64,000 nucleotides of DNA from Culex pipiens pallens (Eukaryota > Arthropoda > Insecta > Diptera > Culicidae), in NCBI RefSeq assembly GCF_016801865.2, contig NC_068939.1, positions 132,155,116 through 132,219,115 of the forward strand. The letters run 5' to 3'. The notes below the pieces were generated by a model. The model did no database searches, had not been told where the DNA came from, and was given only the letters and a program-made list of their open reading frames with translations. Below are positions 35,149 to 47,219 of the stretch, piece by piece; position 1 is the first letter of the stretch, and each line of letters opens with the position of its first letter. The translations under genes were made by a program, and so were the position numbers.

Positions 35149-35323
35149 TTAATGCTTAATTTATGAGCGAAAAACGAACTTCCCTTTTACCGGATCTCGC
35201 CGTCCTAAGAAAGTCTCACTTCAACAGAACAGAAACCCAAGAATTTTCGATTCGCATTGAGACACAAATTCTAACTCAACAAAGATAACAAAGCAACCAA
35301 GAGGCCGTTCTTCTAAATATTTT

Positions 35324-35634
35324 CATCTCTCATCTCTCATCTCTCATCTCTCATCTCTCATCTCTCATCTCTCATCTCTCATCTCTCATCTCTCATCTCT
35401 CATCTCTCATCTCTCATCTCTCATCTCTCATCTCTCATCTCTCATCTCTCATCTCTCATCTCTCATCTCTCATCTCTCATCTCTCATCTCTCATCTCTCA
35501 TCTCTCATCTCTCATCTCTCATCTCTCATCTCTCATCTCTCATCTCTCATCTCTCATCTCTCATCTCTCATCTCTCATCTCTCATCTCTCATCTCTCATC
35601 TCTCATATCTCATCTCTCATCTCTCATCTCTCAT
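35324..35634 (+). repeat. (CATCTCT)n array, about 44 copies
   Basis: A 7-bp unit is uniform except for one CATATCT variant near 35606. A degenerate relative in the opposite orientation lies at 36479-36605. Confidence 0.97.
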
Positions 35635-36478
35635 GTCATTACAGCTTCATTTTTTTATTTTCCAGCAAAAGTTTCCTACATGTCGAATTTTGCGCCATTG
35701 TGTCACATGTGACGCATGTACACTGAACAAAATGAAATACTTTTGCCCACCCCCTTCTCACTTGCGATGTGGTTGACAGAAAATGGGGAGCAAACTGGGC
35801 AAAAAAAAACCCGAGGTGACGGGGAAACTGCTTTCCGCAAAACTCTTTTTCGGCGGCTTCCGAGCTTCCCAAGCCGAAAGGACAGCGCTCAAAGGGGTGA
35901 TCGCTAACGAAGGCAGGCAAATGTGGGGTGGTTTATTTTGTACTTCTTCCATCATCTTTGTTGTTTCTTGTGAACGAAGTTCGATCGGTGAGTGATATTC
36001 TGATTTTCTTTTTTGCAGGCTAGTTTTATCTTTTGGTTTGATTCTATTTTTAATGATTGTAATTCTAAAAAATCATAACTTTTTGTCTTCTTTCAAAGAA
36101 ATGGCCCAACATGACACTGCCCAATCGAAGCCCAGAGCTGTTGCCATTGGGAACTGACGCTTCTTGGCGGTGGTCCACGGAGCAAACTCCTGCTTGGGGA
36201 ACACCGAGCATTTCCAAAAGGACGACAATGACGGCGGAGACGAATGTCGAGTGTATGTGCGGAATCCCATCGAGTGGGGCTAGGACTTTTCGGCTAAGAA
36301 GGGGCAGTTACCCGTTGCCGTCACCCCGTTTTGAATTCAGGGTACCTTCATTGCTAGGGAATCCTTCTATATGTGCATGTATTTGTCTTATTCTTGGCAG
36401 GGATGGAAATTGGGGGGACATTGGGTGGACGATAACGCGATCAAGGAATTAAATTTCTGATAAGTTTACTTCAGATGA
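35635..36478. other. Unique GC-rich island between inverted heptamer arrays
   Basis: No gene can be established. On the plus strand a frame from ATG at 36101 runs 18 codons to TGA (36155), then 41 more codons with a coding-like composition (including HFQKDDNDGGDECRVYVRNP) to TAG at 36281. It is preceded by a pyrimidine-rich CTTCTTTCAAAG acceptor-like site. This could be a decayed exon or chance. Confidence 0.3.
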
Positions 36479-36605
36479 GTTTACTTGAGATGAGTGATGA
36501 GAGATGACAAATGAAAAAATGACAGATGACAGAAGAAATGAGAAATGAGAAATGAGAAATGACAGATGAGAAATGAGAAATGAGAAATGAAAAATGAAAG
36601 ACAAG
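36479..36605 (-). repeat. Degenerate AGAAATG-type heptamer array
   Basis: Units such as GAGAAAT, GACAGAT and GAGAGAT repeat at mostly 7-bp spacing. This is the inverse complement type of CATCTCT, so the two arrays flank 35635-36478 in inverted orientation. Confidence 0.75.
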
Positions 36606-38060
36606 AGATTAGCAATAGGAAATGAGGCTTTTGCTTCGAAACTTTTAAGCTCATCGCATTTCTTCGCAGCGTTGCCTCGCAAAATGATAAGCAAAAGGGA
36701 AATTTGCGGCGGATTCGTGAGCTTGGGGAAGGGGCGGGAGTGGGTGGTTCGTGAAATGGTTGTGTTTATGTGAATAGCACCTCCAGGCAGGGCTGGGAAC
36801 TTTGTACATTCACGCTGCTATCGGTCGTTGTCGTTGGCCGTCGTATGTGTGTGAGCGAAAGGACGAACATAAAATGAATTATATCCACTCGTGCAGGGAG
36901 AGCGAGTGTGAGGTAGAGTGGGATGAAGGGGGGTGGTTTAGCACGAAAATATTCAAACGGGTTTCCAATACACACACATACACGCACCCATACAGAGATG
37001 GAGCGTGCCGATGGACCACGAACACAGCCAAACACTGGAACGTGTCCCCCCTTTTCTGGGTCGTTTGGGTATGTGGACGTGCTTCGATTTGTTGTATGTG
37101 TAGGGTGGTGGCAAGAGTTGGGGCTATTTCTCGGTAGAGATGTGATGGGGGGACATAGATGGAATGGGTTCTTCAGGTACCGGAGGATATTGATTTTGTA
37201 TGGTGGTCAAACAAGATTCAATTTATGGGAGTGGATGCTGTGAGCGATGTTTGCAGAGCTCATGTTGAGTTGTGAAATTTGTTACGTTTGAATATCATTA
37301 ATGACTGTTCACTGTTGACTTTTTCACGATCAGATTTCAGAATTTAACATATTTAAAATTTGAACAATTTGATAGAACTTTATTATAAGTCTAAACAAAG
37401 ATCTGTCTAACATATGCTTTGCTTGTACTGTGTACTAATTTTCCTTCAAAATAAGATGATGATGTTCTGACTTTTCTGAAAGATGTACAACCTCAAGCAT
37501 ACATTATGATCGCACAAAAAGTACATCGTTACAAGAACCACGTGTGTGTGTCCTAGCAGCAACGTTGTAGCCTTATTATGCGGTGAAATTGGCTTATCCT
37601 GTAAAAAGGGAACATTTTGCATATATAACATAGTGCGCTTATTAGCAGCAAACTTCCCCCGCGGAGATGTGTTACCTCGGCAACTCATTGTCATGACCAC
37701 CAGCCCAACCATTCATCTTGCCAGCGCATCCGATTCTGTTCTCTTCTTCACTGGAATCTACCGGGATGGATGGATGGATGGCGTAAGGTATTGTACAGTT
37801 TACCTGAAAAGTCTTCATTTTGGCGTGCGGGTGTGCATATGGGAAGAGAGCACACGCCTGGTGTATGATTATTTGTCTTTCATAAGTTTTCATCTTTGAC
37901 TGCGCTCTGCGGGTTTCTGCTGGGAAAGCTGTCGTTGCCGTACTTCTTGCTGGGAAGATCCAGGCAGGTTTTAGGGGAGTGATTTGACCCTTTTTGTTAG
38001 AAATTAACCCTGATTTAATTTGCATCCACCGGAAAATTATATATTGTCTGATAATGTTGA
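36606..38060. other. Unique sequence, no supported gene
   Basis: GC-rich with CA-rich patches (36961-37000). Frames at 36802-37137, 37546-37899 and minus 37672-38025 overlap each other and have no domains. No transposon ends recognised. Confidence 0.4.
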
Positions 38061-38945
38061 TCGTATAACAATGACTCCGACTCCGGCTTTTTGAATTTAG
38101 CCAACTCGAAATCCCACTTCAGCTCTTGCAACTCCAACCAATTCCGACTCCGATTTCAAAATTTCATAAAATTGCCAACTCCAACTCCAACTCCAACTCC
38201 AACTCCAACTCCAACTCCAACTCCAACTCCAACTCCAACTCCACTCTAACTCCAACTCCAACTCCAACTCCAACTCCAACTCCAACTCCAACTCCAACTC
38301 CAACTCCAACTCCAACTCCAACTCCAACTCCAACTCCAACTCCAACTCCAACTCCAACTCCAACTCCAACTCCAACTCCCACTCCAACTCCAACTCCAAC
38401 TCCAACTCCAACTCCAACTCCAACTCCAACTCCAACTCCAACTCCAACTCCAACTCCAACTCCAACTCCAACTCCAACTCCAAATCCAACTCCAACTCCA
38501 ACTCCAATTCCAACTTCAACCCCAAAACTTACTCAGAACGGCATTGAAACAATTGCTAAAGAATAAAAAAATGTTTATAATATGCGTTCAATTTTAGATT
38601 ACTCCGACTCCGACTCCAACTCCGGGGTATCAGAATTTTGAAACTCTGACTCCAGCTCGATGGGGCTATCCCATTCCGACTCCAGAATTTTAAATTTAGC
38701 CGACTACGACACGACTCCGGCTATTCGAGTTTTGCCGATTTTGACTCCGACTCTGATTCCAATTTTTCAACAAATTGTCAACAACGATTCCGACTCCAAC
38801 TTCGACTTCAAAATTTACGCAGAGCAGAATAATTACTGAAAAATAAAAAAAGTTCATAATATGTGTTCAATTTTAGAAGACTACGACCTCAGCTCTTAAA
38901 AATTAACCGACTCCGACTCTGATTCCGGCTATTCGAGTTTCGAGT
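38061..38945 (-). repeat. CTCCGACTC-type repeat block, relative of the 58.4-62.0 kb hAT-like element
   Basis: GACTCCGACTCCGGCTTTTTG, CCGACTCCGATTT and similar clusters match, inverted, the GGAGTCGGAGTCGG subterminal blocks of the element at 58448-62009. The terminal CAGGGCTG was not found on either side, so this is probably an old copy that has lost its ends. It contains the CAACTC array. Confidence 0.6.
38175..38519 (+). repeat. (CAACTC)n hexamer array, about 57 copies
   Basis: A 6-bp unit, mostly perfect with a few variants (CCACTCTAAC near 38241, CCCACTCC near 38376, AAATCC near 38483). In frame it reads as TPTPTP or NSNSNS and, reversed, ELELEL; such frames are compositional. The unit is one base from the GACTCC motif in the surrounding block, so the array probably arose by expanding a local variant. 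Confidence 0.95.
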
Positions 38946-38952
38946 TTATCTT

Positions 38953-41010
38953 GGCAGCTGTCCATACAAAAATGTACGTACGTAAAAACTTGTATGTACG
39001 TAAAAACTTATTCGAAAATGAATGTATGACAAAAGGTCGATTTCCAGAGGGTCGACTGGACAAATGGTTGAATGGACAGAAGTTGAATTTTTCACATACT
39101 TATTTTTTACCAAGTAAATTTTAGGTGTAAGATTAAATACATAAATATTGAAAAGCAGCTTCGGGGGTCATTATTTTTGAAAATATAGATAAATACCGTC
39201 GATACAAATATTTGAATTAACAAAAAAAAATTAAACCAAGATTAACTTTTTAAAAGGGCGTAATATTGAATGTTTGGCCCTTTTGAAATGCTAGTCTTGA
39301 TTTAACAAATTTTAAAATATTTTTTCGATAAGATCGGAAAATTTCACGAATGTTTCATATTTTAACATTGAAAATTGGACGATGAGTTGCTGAGATATCG
39401 ACATTAGAAAATTGTGTGTTGTTTGGGTAAGACTTAGAAAACATCAATTTTCATGTTTTTAAACCTTTGCATGGCAATATTTCAGCAACTGAGGGTCGTG
39501 TCAACAAAGTTCAAGAAAAGCAAAATATAGAACAAAATATACTTTATCAAAATTTCACTGAAGTATTTTTTTATTGCAAATTTGATTTTACATCGAAGAA
39601 TGAAGTTGAAAATTTTTTGCGACCAGTATTTAGATTTTTTGAAAAAATCAGTATTGATTAAAAAATTTATAACTCGGTCAATGATTTTTGCACAACCTGG
39701 AAATTTCTGAAAAGTTGGCATTTGATGTCCTCTAAAACATATCAAAAAATGAAAAAATAGTGTTTTTTTGCAAAACAAGATTTAGTGACAAAAAGTTAAA
39801 TAAAAAACACCAATTTTTTTTACCGTGTAACATTTTTTTCCAGTGTAGTGCGTATCCGTACCTACAACTTTGCCGAAGACACGAAATCGATCAAAAAATT
39901 CATTCAATAGATACAGATTTTTGAATTTTCATACATCATTTTTATATGGACAGCTGCCGAATTTGTATAGAAAATATGAACATATATGAACAAACTAATG
40001 ATGCAAAATGGCTTCTTTGGGCATACCGAAGGCACCAAAAAAGTTTCAGTTGGATTAAAAATACAAAAAAAAATCGATTGACCGATATCTGAGAGAACTG
40101 CTCAGATATACTTTTGAAGTCATATTTTTTTTTCTAGGGATCAATTGTGACCATGGAAGTTGGATTGAAAATGAATAGAAAACTTGTATCAATATTTAAA
40201 AAGCAAGATTATTTAATTTTATATTTGAAAGAATGGAAATGTCACTTAAATATTCCAACCCTTATTTTTTTAATAATAAAAATAAAGAATGGAAAAAATC
40301 ACAATACAACATTCAAGAATAGATTTTTTTAAATGAAAAAAAAAACATATCTAGAATAGGTGGTTTTTATTTTATTGAAAAATGCACAAAAATATTATGG
40401 CAATAAAGAAGAGTTTTTTTTAAAGAATTATATTAAAACTTAAAAAGCATTTCAGAAATTGCACTCAAAAAAAGAACCACTCATATTTTAAAGAAAAGCT
40501 AAATTCACAAAAACATTTCGGCAGTTAACAATAGGTTTTTCCAAAAAACTTACAAAATAATTTAGAAGTCGACCTTTTTTTTAAAGAACTGCTCATGTTT
40601 GAAAGTGTAAAAAAAATCACAAAATACGACAAAAAAGTATAAGTTGTTTTTAGAAATAAAATAAAAAAATGAGCATTACTAAATGGATGAATAAACACAC
40701 AGAAAAAACAAATCTGGTTTATTTGTAATACAATATTTGTTTAATTTTTTTTAAAGTTAATAATTACTACTTTTTGTCTAATTTTTTCGCATTCGACCTT
40801 TTGTCAACTTTCAACCTTTCTTCTATTTGACCTTATGTCTTTCGACCTATTGACATTCGACCTTTTGTCAATTCGACCTTATGCCCTTGGATCTTTTGTC
40901 GCACATCCTCGAAAATCTGTAACTTTCAAAGGAATTTTCTGATCGATATGGTGTCTTGGGCAAAGTTGTAGGTATTGATGAGGACTATTCAGAAAAATTG
41001 GTACACGGTA
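38953..41010. repeat. Interspersed repeat Q, inverted copy split by a 1.9-kb insert that holds Q copy Q1
   Basis: GGCAGCTGTCCATACAAAAATG at 38953 and GAAAATCTGTAACTTTC-AAGG at about 40911, followed by GGCAAAGTTGTAGGTA, together read as one Q copy on the minus strand. Between them lies an insert of about 1.9 kb edged by inverted arrays of a GACAAAAGGTCGAAT-type motif (39027-39095 and 40795-40900). Inside is a plus-strand Q copy (about 39245-40125) with GTTGGCATTTGATGTCCTC, ACCTACAACTTTGCCGAAG and TGGACAGCTGCC. It carries the unoccupied ATAT site (39739-39742) of the foldback found in Q3. No coding capacity is evident. Confidence 0.6.
40795..40900 (-). repeat. Degenerate array of a 16-bp TTCGACCTTTTGTCAA motif
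   Basis: About seven diverged units follow each other (for example CATTCGACCTTTTGTCAA, TATTTGACCTTATGTC, ATTCGACCTTATGCC). Four inverted units are at 39027-39095, so the two arrays act as the terminal repeats of the insert between them. Confidence 0.7.
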
Positions 41011-42740
41011 CACGTACAAAATGAGCCGTGGCTCTTTTTTGCGAATCATGAGCTTGTTAGCTATTTCAAGTGATCTGGTGCTTTTGAGCGGCTCGCTATT
41101 TTTTGTCCACCTCTAGATCTATGATGTCTGTTTTGTTTCTTTCAAAAGTAAAAAAAAAAATCATTGCTCATCCAACATTGAATCAAAGATGTTCCAACTA
41201 TTTTCGAGTGATGGATGTTGGAAGAAATGAGAAATTCAGAGTGCATTGTTGAGTGGTAGAAAGTTGTAATCTTGTGAATATAACTTTATGTCTGAGTCTT
41301 GTTCACTTCTTGATAGTGTATGTAAACTCAAAAAACAAAAAAATGCGAAAATTGATGAAATAAGAAAAATACAATTTAGTAAAGTCAAGGTTTTCAAATG
41401 AGACAAAATATGCATACGAAGTAACAAATTTATTGAAATTATTTGAAAACTTACAAATAGATTTTCATTTTAGAAACAGTTCCGTCCACAACACGTCTGA
41501 CATAGGCCTTACGCGGGTGATGTCAGTTTCTGAGTTGAACTCGGCGATAGAGGCGAAGAAGGGTTTCCCGGCACGGTTACCATGTTGATTTATGTTGTAA
41601 GCTTCAATGCTGAAAATTCACATCATTCTCGCATTTCTGCTGACAGAATAACGGCGAAGACGACGACGACGTCTTCCGTGGTTGCAACCAGGCTGACTTA
41701 GAAGATGAGATGTGTTCAACCAAGAAGACAGAGCAGCAGCAGCGAGGGGAAAGAAATTGGTACAAATTCTTGGGGGTTTCTTAGCAACGACGACGACGTG
41801 TGTTGGCAAATAGTGTGGATGCCATAGTAAACGCTTCGGGATGAGCGATGTGCTCGCTGGGACTTTCTTTTCAGCATAAAACACACTCACTCATGCACGT
41901 TATGGTGGTGAGAGGGGTCGGGGGTGGACGAAAAGTCCGTATACCCCGAAAACTGCATCTAATGAATATACCGCGTACGACTATCATGTCGTATTCTGCG
42001 ATAGGCGCTGCCAGCAAAATCTTCACAGAACAAGGAGGGTGGTTGGGAGGTTGGAACTGACAAGGGTGGACCAGCAGAGAAAGGATGAAAGTTTCCTCGC
42101 GAAAGATGGTGGCAAGCCTTCACCCCGCACCCCCGTATAGCTATACCATACGAGACCTGCTATGGCTTCCTGCATGTTCTTTTAATTAAATTAAAATTAT
42201 ATCCATATATCTATTCTTAGTGCCTCTGCGAAGCAACCCAAGCTTTCCGGGTTGGCCCGGGCACCGGATTTTAGGCCCGTTTCTGGTGATGTTGATGGAG
42301 AAAACTTTTATCTCTCCCCCGGGGACGACCAACTTTCCCCCGGAACTGGAAGCGTCATTCCCCGCGTTGCGCAATTTTCATGTCAGGTTCTCGCATATGA
42401 GTGTGGTCTACAAACTACAGCCGAACGAGAGCTCTATGTGTGAGGTAACCAATGAAACGCATGTGTGTGAGGGGGAACGATATGTGGACAATAGGGAAAA
42501 TGGCGGTTCAGGAGATAAAATAGGTTTTTTTTTCAAGAAGCCCTACCGAAAAACTTTTCTTTGATTGAAAATGTTTGAAACAATTACAAAAATCTATAGT
42601 TCATTATAAGCGTCCTCCAATCATATTAATCATTTCAAAACCTATAGTTTAAGTAGCTTATCGATGTGACATAAAAGATCGAACCAATTTGTCCCTCCTT
42701 TAACATAGCCATTTAAAAGGTAATCTTGATTGAACAGCAG
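41011..42740. other. Unique sequence, no supported gene
   Basis: The part from 41460 to 42540 is GC-richer. Frames at minus 41618-41890 and 42220-42564 have no domains. No transposon ends were recognised. Confidence 0.4.
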
Positions 42741-42812
42741 ACCAGCCTCTTATTTTTTTAGAATTTCTTAACTTTTGAAATTTCTTCAATTTTTTAATGT
42801 ATTCAATTTTCC

Positions 42813-43605
42813 TGAATTTCTTAAATTTCTTGAATTCATTGAGTTTCTTGAATTTCTTAAATTTCTTGAATTTCTTGAATTTCTTAAATTTCTTGAGTTT
42901 CTTGAATTTCTTGAATTTCTGGAATTTCTTGAATTTCTTGAATTTCTTGAATTTCTTGAATTTCTTGAACTTCTTGAATTTCTTGAATTTTTTGAATTTC
43001 TTGAATTTTTTGAATTTCTTGATTTTTTTGATTTTCTTAAATTTCATGAAATTTTTGAATTTCTTGAATTTCTTGAATTTCTTGAATTTCTTGAATTTCT
43101 TGAATTTCTTGAATTTCTTGAACTTCTTGAATTTCTTGAATGTCTTGAATTTCTTGAATTTCTTGAATTTCTTGAATTTCTTGAATTTCTTGAATTTCTT
43201 GAATTTCTTGAATTTCTTGAATTTTTTGAATTTCTTGAATTTCTTGAATTTCTTGAATTTCTTGAATTTCTTGAATTTCTTGAATTTCTTGAATTTCTTG
43301 AATTTCTTGAATTTCTTAAATTTCTTGAATTTCTTGAATTTCTTAAATTTCTTGAATTTCTTGAATTTCTTGAATTTCTTAAATTTCTTGAATTTCTTGA
43401 ATTTCTTGAATTTCTTGAATTTCTTGAATTTCTTGAATTTCTTGAATTTCTTGAATTTCTTGAATTTCTTGAATTTCTTGAATTTCTTGAATTTCTTGAA
43501 TTTCTTGAATTGCTTGAATTTCTCGAATTTCTTAAATTTCTTAAATTTCTTGAATTTTTTGAGTTTCTTGAATTTCTGGAATTTTTAAAATTTCTTTAAT
43601 TTCCA
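42813..43605 (+). repeat. (TTTCTTGAA)n nonamer array, about 87 copies
   Basis: A 9-bp unit with scattered variants (TTTCTTAAA, TTTTTTGAA, CTTCTTGAA). Decayed traces extend on both sides (42760-43860). Because 9 is three codons, long frames such as 42775-43599 (EFL repeats) and 42797-43588 (NFL repeats) stay open and should not be annotated as proteins. Each unit contains TTCTTGAA, which matches the TTCnnGAA core of a heat-shock element. Confidence 0.95.
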
Positions 43606-43870
43606 TAGTTTCTTAAATTTTTAACGTAATCGAAAAAATTCTTTAATTGCTTGATTTTCTTTATTTTGTTAACTTCTTGAATATAAGATTTTGATTAGAA
43701 TTTCTTGAATTTCTTAAATTTTCTTTTTTTTATCTTTAATAACATAAATTTCTTGAACGACTTAAAATCAAAAATAACTTTAATTTCGTAATTTTTCTAA
43801 ATGTTTTAAAATTTTTGATATTTTTATTTTTTGAATTTCTTGAATGTTGTGAATTTCTCAATACTTTTTT

Positions 43871-44034
43871 GGGGCCATCCATCAACCACATGGATTTTTT
43901 TTTGAAAATCACAACATACCCCCACCCCACAATCGTGGATAATTTCCATACAAAACAAATCTTTTTTGTATGGAGCGTGGATATCCGCCAACCCCCCCGC
44001 CACAAAGCTGTCCACGTGGTTTATGGATAGTCCC
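43871..44034. mobile_element. 164-bp MITE with CCACGTGG-bearing ends
   Basis: GGGGCCATCCATCAACCACA at the left is the near inverse of TGTGGTTTATGGATAGTCCC-type sequence at the right (GTGGTTTATGGATAGTCCC). A related left end is at 32930. The interior has a C-rich tract and no frame. The duplication could not be fixed; TTT and TAA lie at the two sides. Confidence 0.75.
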
Positions 44035-45762
44035 TAAATATCCTGAAATATTCTTTCTAAAAAAATATTTCTGAAGTTGTATAAAAGTAGTTATTTCATT
44101 TTGTTGAATCTATAGAATTTTTATGAAATTTTATGTCTCTTTGATTTTTTAATTTTTTTAAAATTATTTCTCAGTAATTTGTTATTTGGCGGTGTTGTTT
44201 AGTCTTGCATACTTAAATATAATCGATTAGTTTTGCTGATAGATGGTTAAATAATAACTATTTCAATGTTTTTGCCCCTTTTTAAAATTTTTGTTTTATT
44301 GGTAACAATGATTTTCTCATTTTTATTTATAAAAACGAATCATTTTTTTTAAAGGTTCTTAAATGGTTTCGAAACTTAATGGTGCTAATACAAATCGGAA
44401 ATTTCTGAAGAGAATATTGAAACATTTTTATTTGTTTATCTCGTAAAAATAAAATTCTCATCCAGGAATAGTAATCCCATTCTGCGAATCTTCCTAATTT
44501 ATCCTGGCACCACAGCCATCACTACGATGTGAGTGTGCTCATTTATATTTGCATTTATATGGAACTGCTTGTCGTCCTATAAGCGCCACAAGAACACAAA
44601 CACACAAGAGAGGACACAGAGTACATCGGACGAGGCACAGCATTTGGTTGTACATAAAAGTTAGTCATCCTTCGCCTGAAAGTCCACGGTAAAGTCTCCA
44701 CATTCGTTCTGTCACTCCAGAAAACTTTGTCGTTGGTGGTGTGCTATTTGATGATATTTTTCATTTTTGAATTTTGAAATTTGTTTAACAATTGTGTTGC
44801 ATTCTTGAAAATTATAAATGGCACTTGAATCACAACATAGAATAAAAATTAAAAAAAATGCTTCCAGATACCACACCAATAAGAAATATGGCAATTGGAC
44901 CTTCACCATACGAGGGTCCTTCACCGGATTTTGGGAGCGACGTATAGAAGCAAAACTGTCGTCCTTAGTTAACCACACTCACATGTGTGTGACAAGTGTG
45001 AGCCGGCGGGGTGGTGTCCTATTTTATCCCATTTCTACCCAACCACTCCTACACCCCAAAAGAAACCCCTCACACATGGTAGCGGTGGCGTGGGTGGGTC
45101 AGGCCATCGAAGCGGAATTCATTTTGAACGAAACGAGTCGACCGGGTGGACGCTTTTTCGCCGGATACGACAGCTCGCGGGATATACGAACTGTGGAAAA
45201 TCTGCCCCCACCGTCTGACTCCATTCTCGCCTCCCCGCCTTCCTGCAGCGTAGACTGTGTGGTGAACGGTGTGTGTGTGTGGCCTTAACTATGGCACCGA
45301 ACCGACAAGTTCTTATCGCCAACGAACCATACATTCGCGTGCTCGCCCGTCCAGTTGAGGCTCGACAGAGACACTGGAAGATTTGCGGAAACGAAACTGT
45401 TTTTTTTTTAATAATTAAAGACTGATTTTTGTTTATCGATATAATTCAAAGTTATTTTTTATTTTTAGGATTTCTTCAATACCATTATCTTTTGAATTTT
45501 AATTTTATTCAATTCGAAAAAACTAGATTTGCCAGTCATAATTCAATCATACATAAAGAACACTTTACATTATAGGAGAAAAACTTAATACTCAATATCA
45601 AAAGAGCCTTCATTTAAAAAATCCATGAATTTTAAATTTATTTTTCAATAAATTCATTAAAAGCGAATGTTTCTATAAGAGCTACTTCCCTTCTCAGGAT
45701 TTCACTATTCAATATAATTCCTGACAATTCTGACAATGTTTGAACCATCAAACAATGATAGT
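44035..45762. other. Unique sequence, no supported gene
   Basis: The stretch 44860-45390 is a GC-rich island with frames at 44818-45288 and 44985-45218 that lack domains. AT-rich on either side. Confidence 0.4.
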
Positions 45763-47145
45763 TTATGCAACATGTTGCGAAAACAAGATTTTTTCAGGAC
45801 GAGTTGTACATTTATCCAACGAGATTTACCGATTTGGATTAATACGACGATTGCTGAAAAAATAAAGTTTTGCAACGAGTTGCTAACAATTTTTTTTTTT
45901 CAATTCCGAAAAAACGCTTTTTGAATGGAATTTTCAATCATTAATGTGTCACCAGTCAAAACAAAGCAATATTCAAAAATGTTACTTTTCGATACAAGTG
46001 TTGAATAGTTCAACTTTCCAGCACCCATTTTAGTACTGAAAAATGGGCTTTTCAGTATAGGTATTAAAAGGTGTTGATTTTCAAAGCTGTTATTTTTGGT
46101 AGTCAAAAGTAGACCGTTTTGTTTCTTTAGAAGGACAGAAAAAGTTGACCGTTTCACAGCGGGGTTGCAAAATAGTAGTTTATGCAACAAGTTGCAAAAA
46201 GAGGATTTTTTCAGCACGAGTCGCACATTTATCCAACGAGGTTCACCGAGTTGGATAAATACGAAGAGTGCTGAAAAAATCAAGTTTTGCAACAAGTTCC
46301 ATAGAACATTTTTTGCAATTCCAAAAAACACACACTGAGTGAAATTTTATGTCAAATTTTAATTTTTTTTTGTCAATAAATCGTTTAAATCAAAAAAATG
46401 TTGAAAAGTGTTACTTTTCGAAACAAGTGCTGAAAAGTTCAACTTTTCAGCACCCATTCGAGTGCTGAAAAGTAGAACTTTTCAGCATTTATTTTGAAAA
46501 GTGTTGCTATTCGATTCTGTTATTTTTGGTACAGAAAAGAAGGCTATTTCGTCGTTCAAGAATGACAGGAAAAGTAAATAGTTTCACGACGGAATTGCAT
46601 AAAGAATGTTTATGTGTATGTTAGATATAGTGGTAGAATTATATAAAATACAAATATTTAAGAGAGAGTGGGGAGACTTCAAGCCTTGCATGCAATTCGT
46701 CAGTGTTTGCTTAAAAAAATCTGTAATGTTTTGAAATGTTGTGTGTAATTGAATAAAACTCAGTGTTCCAAACATATTAAAAAATGTTTATATTTGGATT
46801 CAAGTAAGGACAATTTTTCAAAATGCCCTACTTTTCTGCACCAAAAAATAAATACATAAATAAACAGAATAGAAAAGTAGTACACAATAATGATACAAGG
46901 TCTGAAATGTTCTAATACTTGTATTGACAGCTAATACTTTTGAATATGATTTTGATTAAAACGATGAAGTAGTTAAGCACATGGAATTATTCACTTTAAA
47001 TCCTATTCAAAGAGTGTTTGATTAGAAATTCAATAAAAGTTGTATGTAATTCGTTGCAAAATTGGAATTTTTCGCACTAGTCGTATTTATCCAGCTCGAT
47101 AAACCTCCATGTACGACTCATGCTGAAAAAAACTGTTTGCTTACT
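45763..47145. repeat. Repeat family T, two tandem copies and a fragment with nested palindromes
   Basis: TTTATGCAACAWGTTGC, then GATTTTTTCAG-ACGAG, ATTTATCCAACGAG and an inverted TTGGAT-AATACGA-TGCTGAAAAAAT occur at 45763-45890 and at 46181-46320. A fragment is at about 47050-47145. Each unit is an imperfect palindrome of about 80 bp. Another palindrome, ACTTTTCAGCAC/GTGCTGAAAAGT, is perfect over 12 bp at about 46440-46471, and a diverged form is near 46017. A right-truncated copy enters at the window end (63907-64000). Function unknown. Confidence 0.6.
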
Positions 47146-47219
47146 TTGTAATTTGTTCAAAATATCTGTATTCGTTATTTGATTGATTTGTAAAATAATC
47201 AAAATTTAAGTTTAAGTTA

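Noticed and set aside
38097..38566. TPTPTP and ELELEL repeat frames
   Set aside because: Produced by the CAACTC hexamer on both strands.
42775..43599. 274- and 263-codon EFL/NFL repeat proteins
   Set aside because: The 9-bp unit repeats without stops; two overlapping frames are equally open and variants are not codon-biased.
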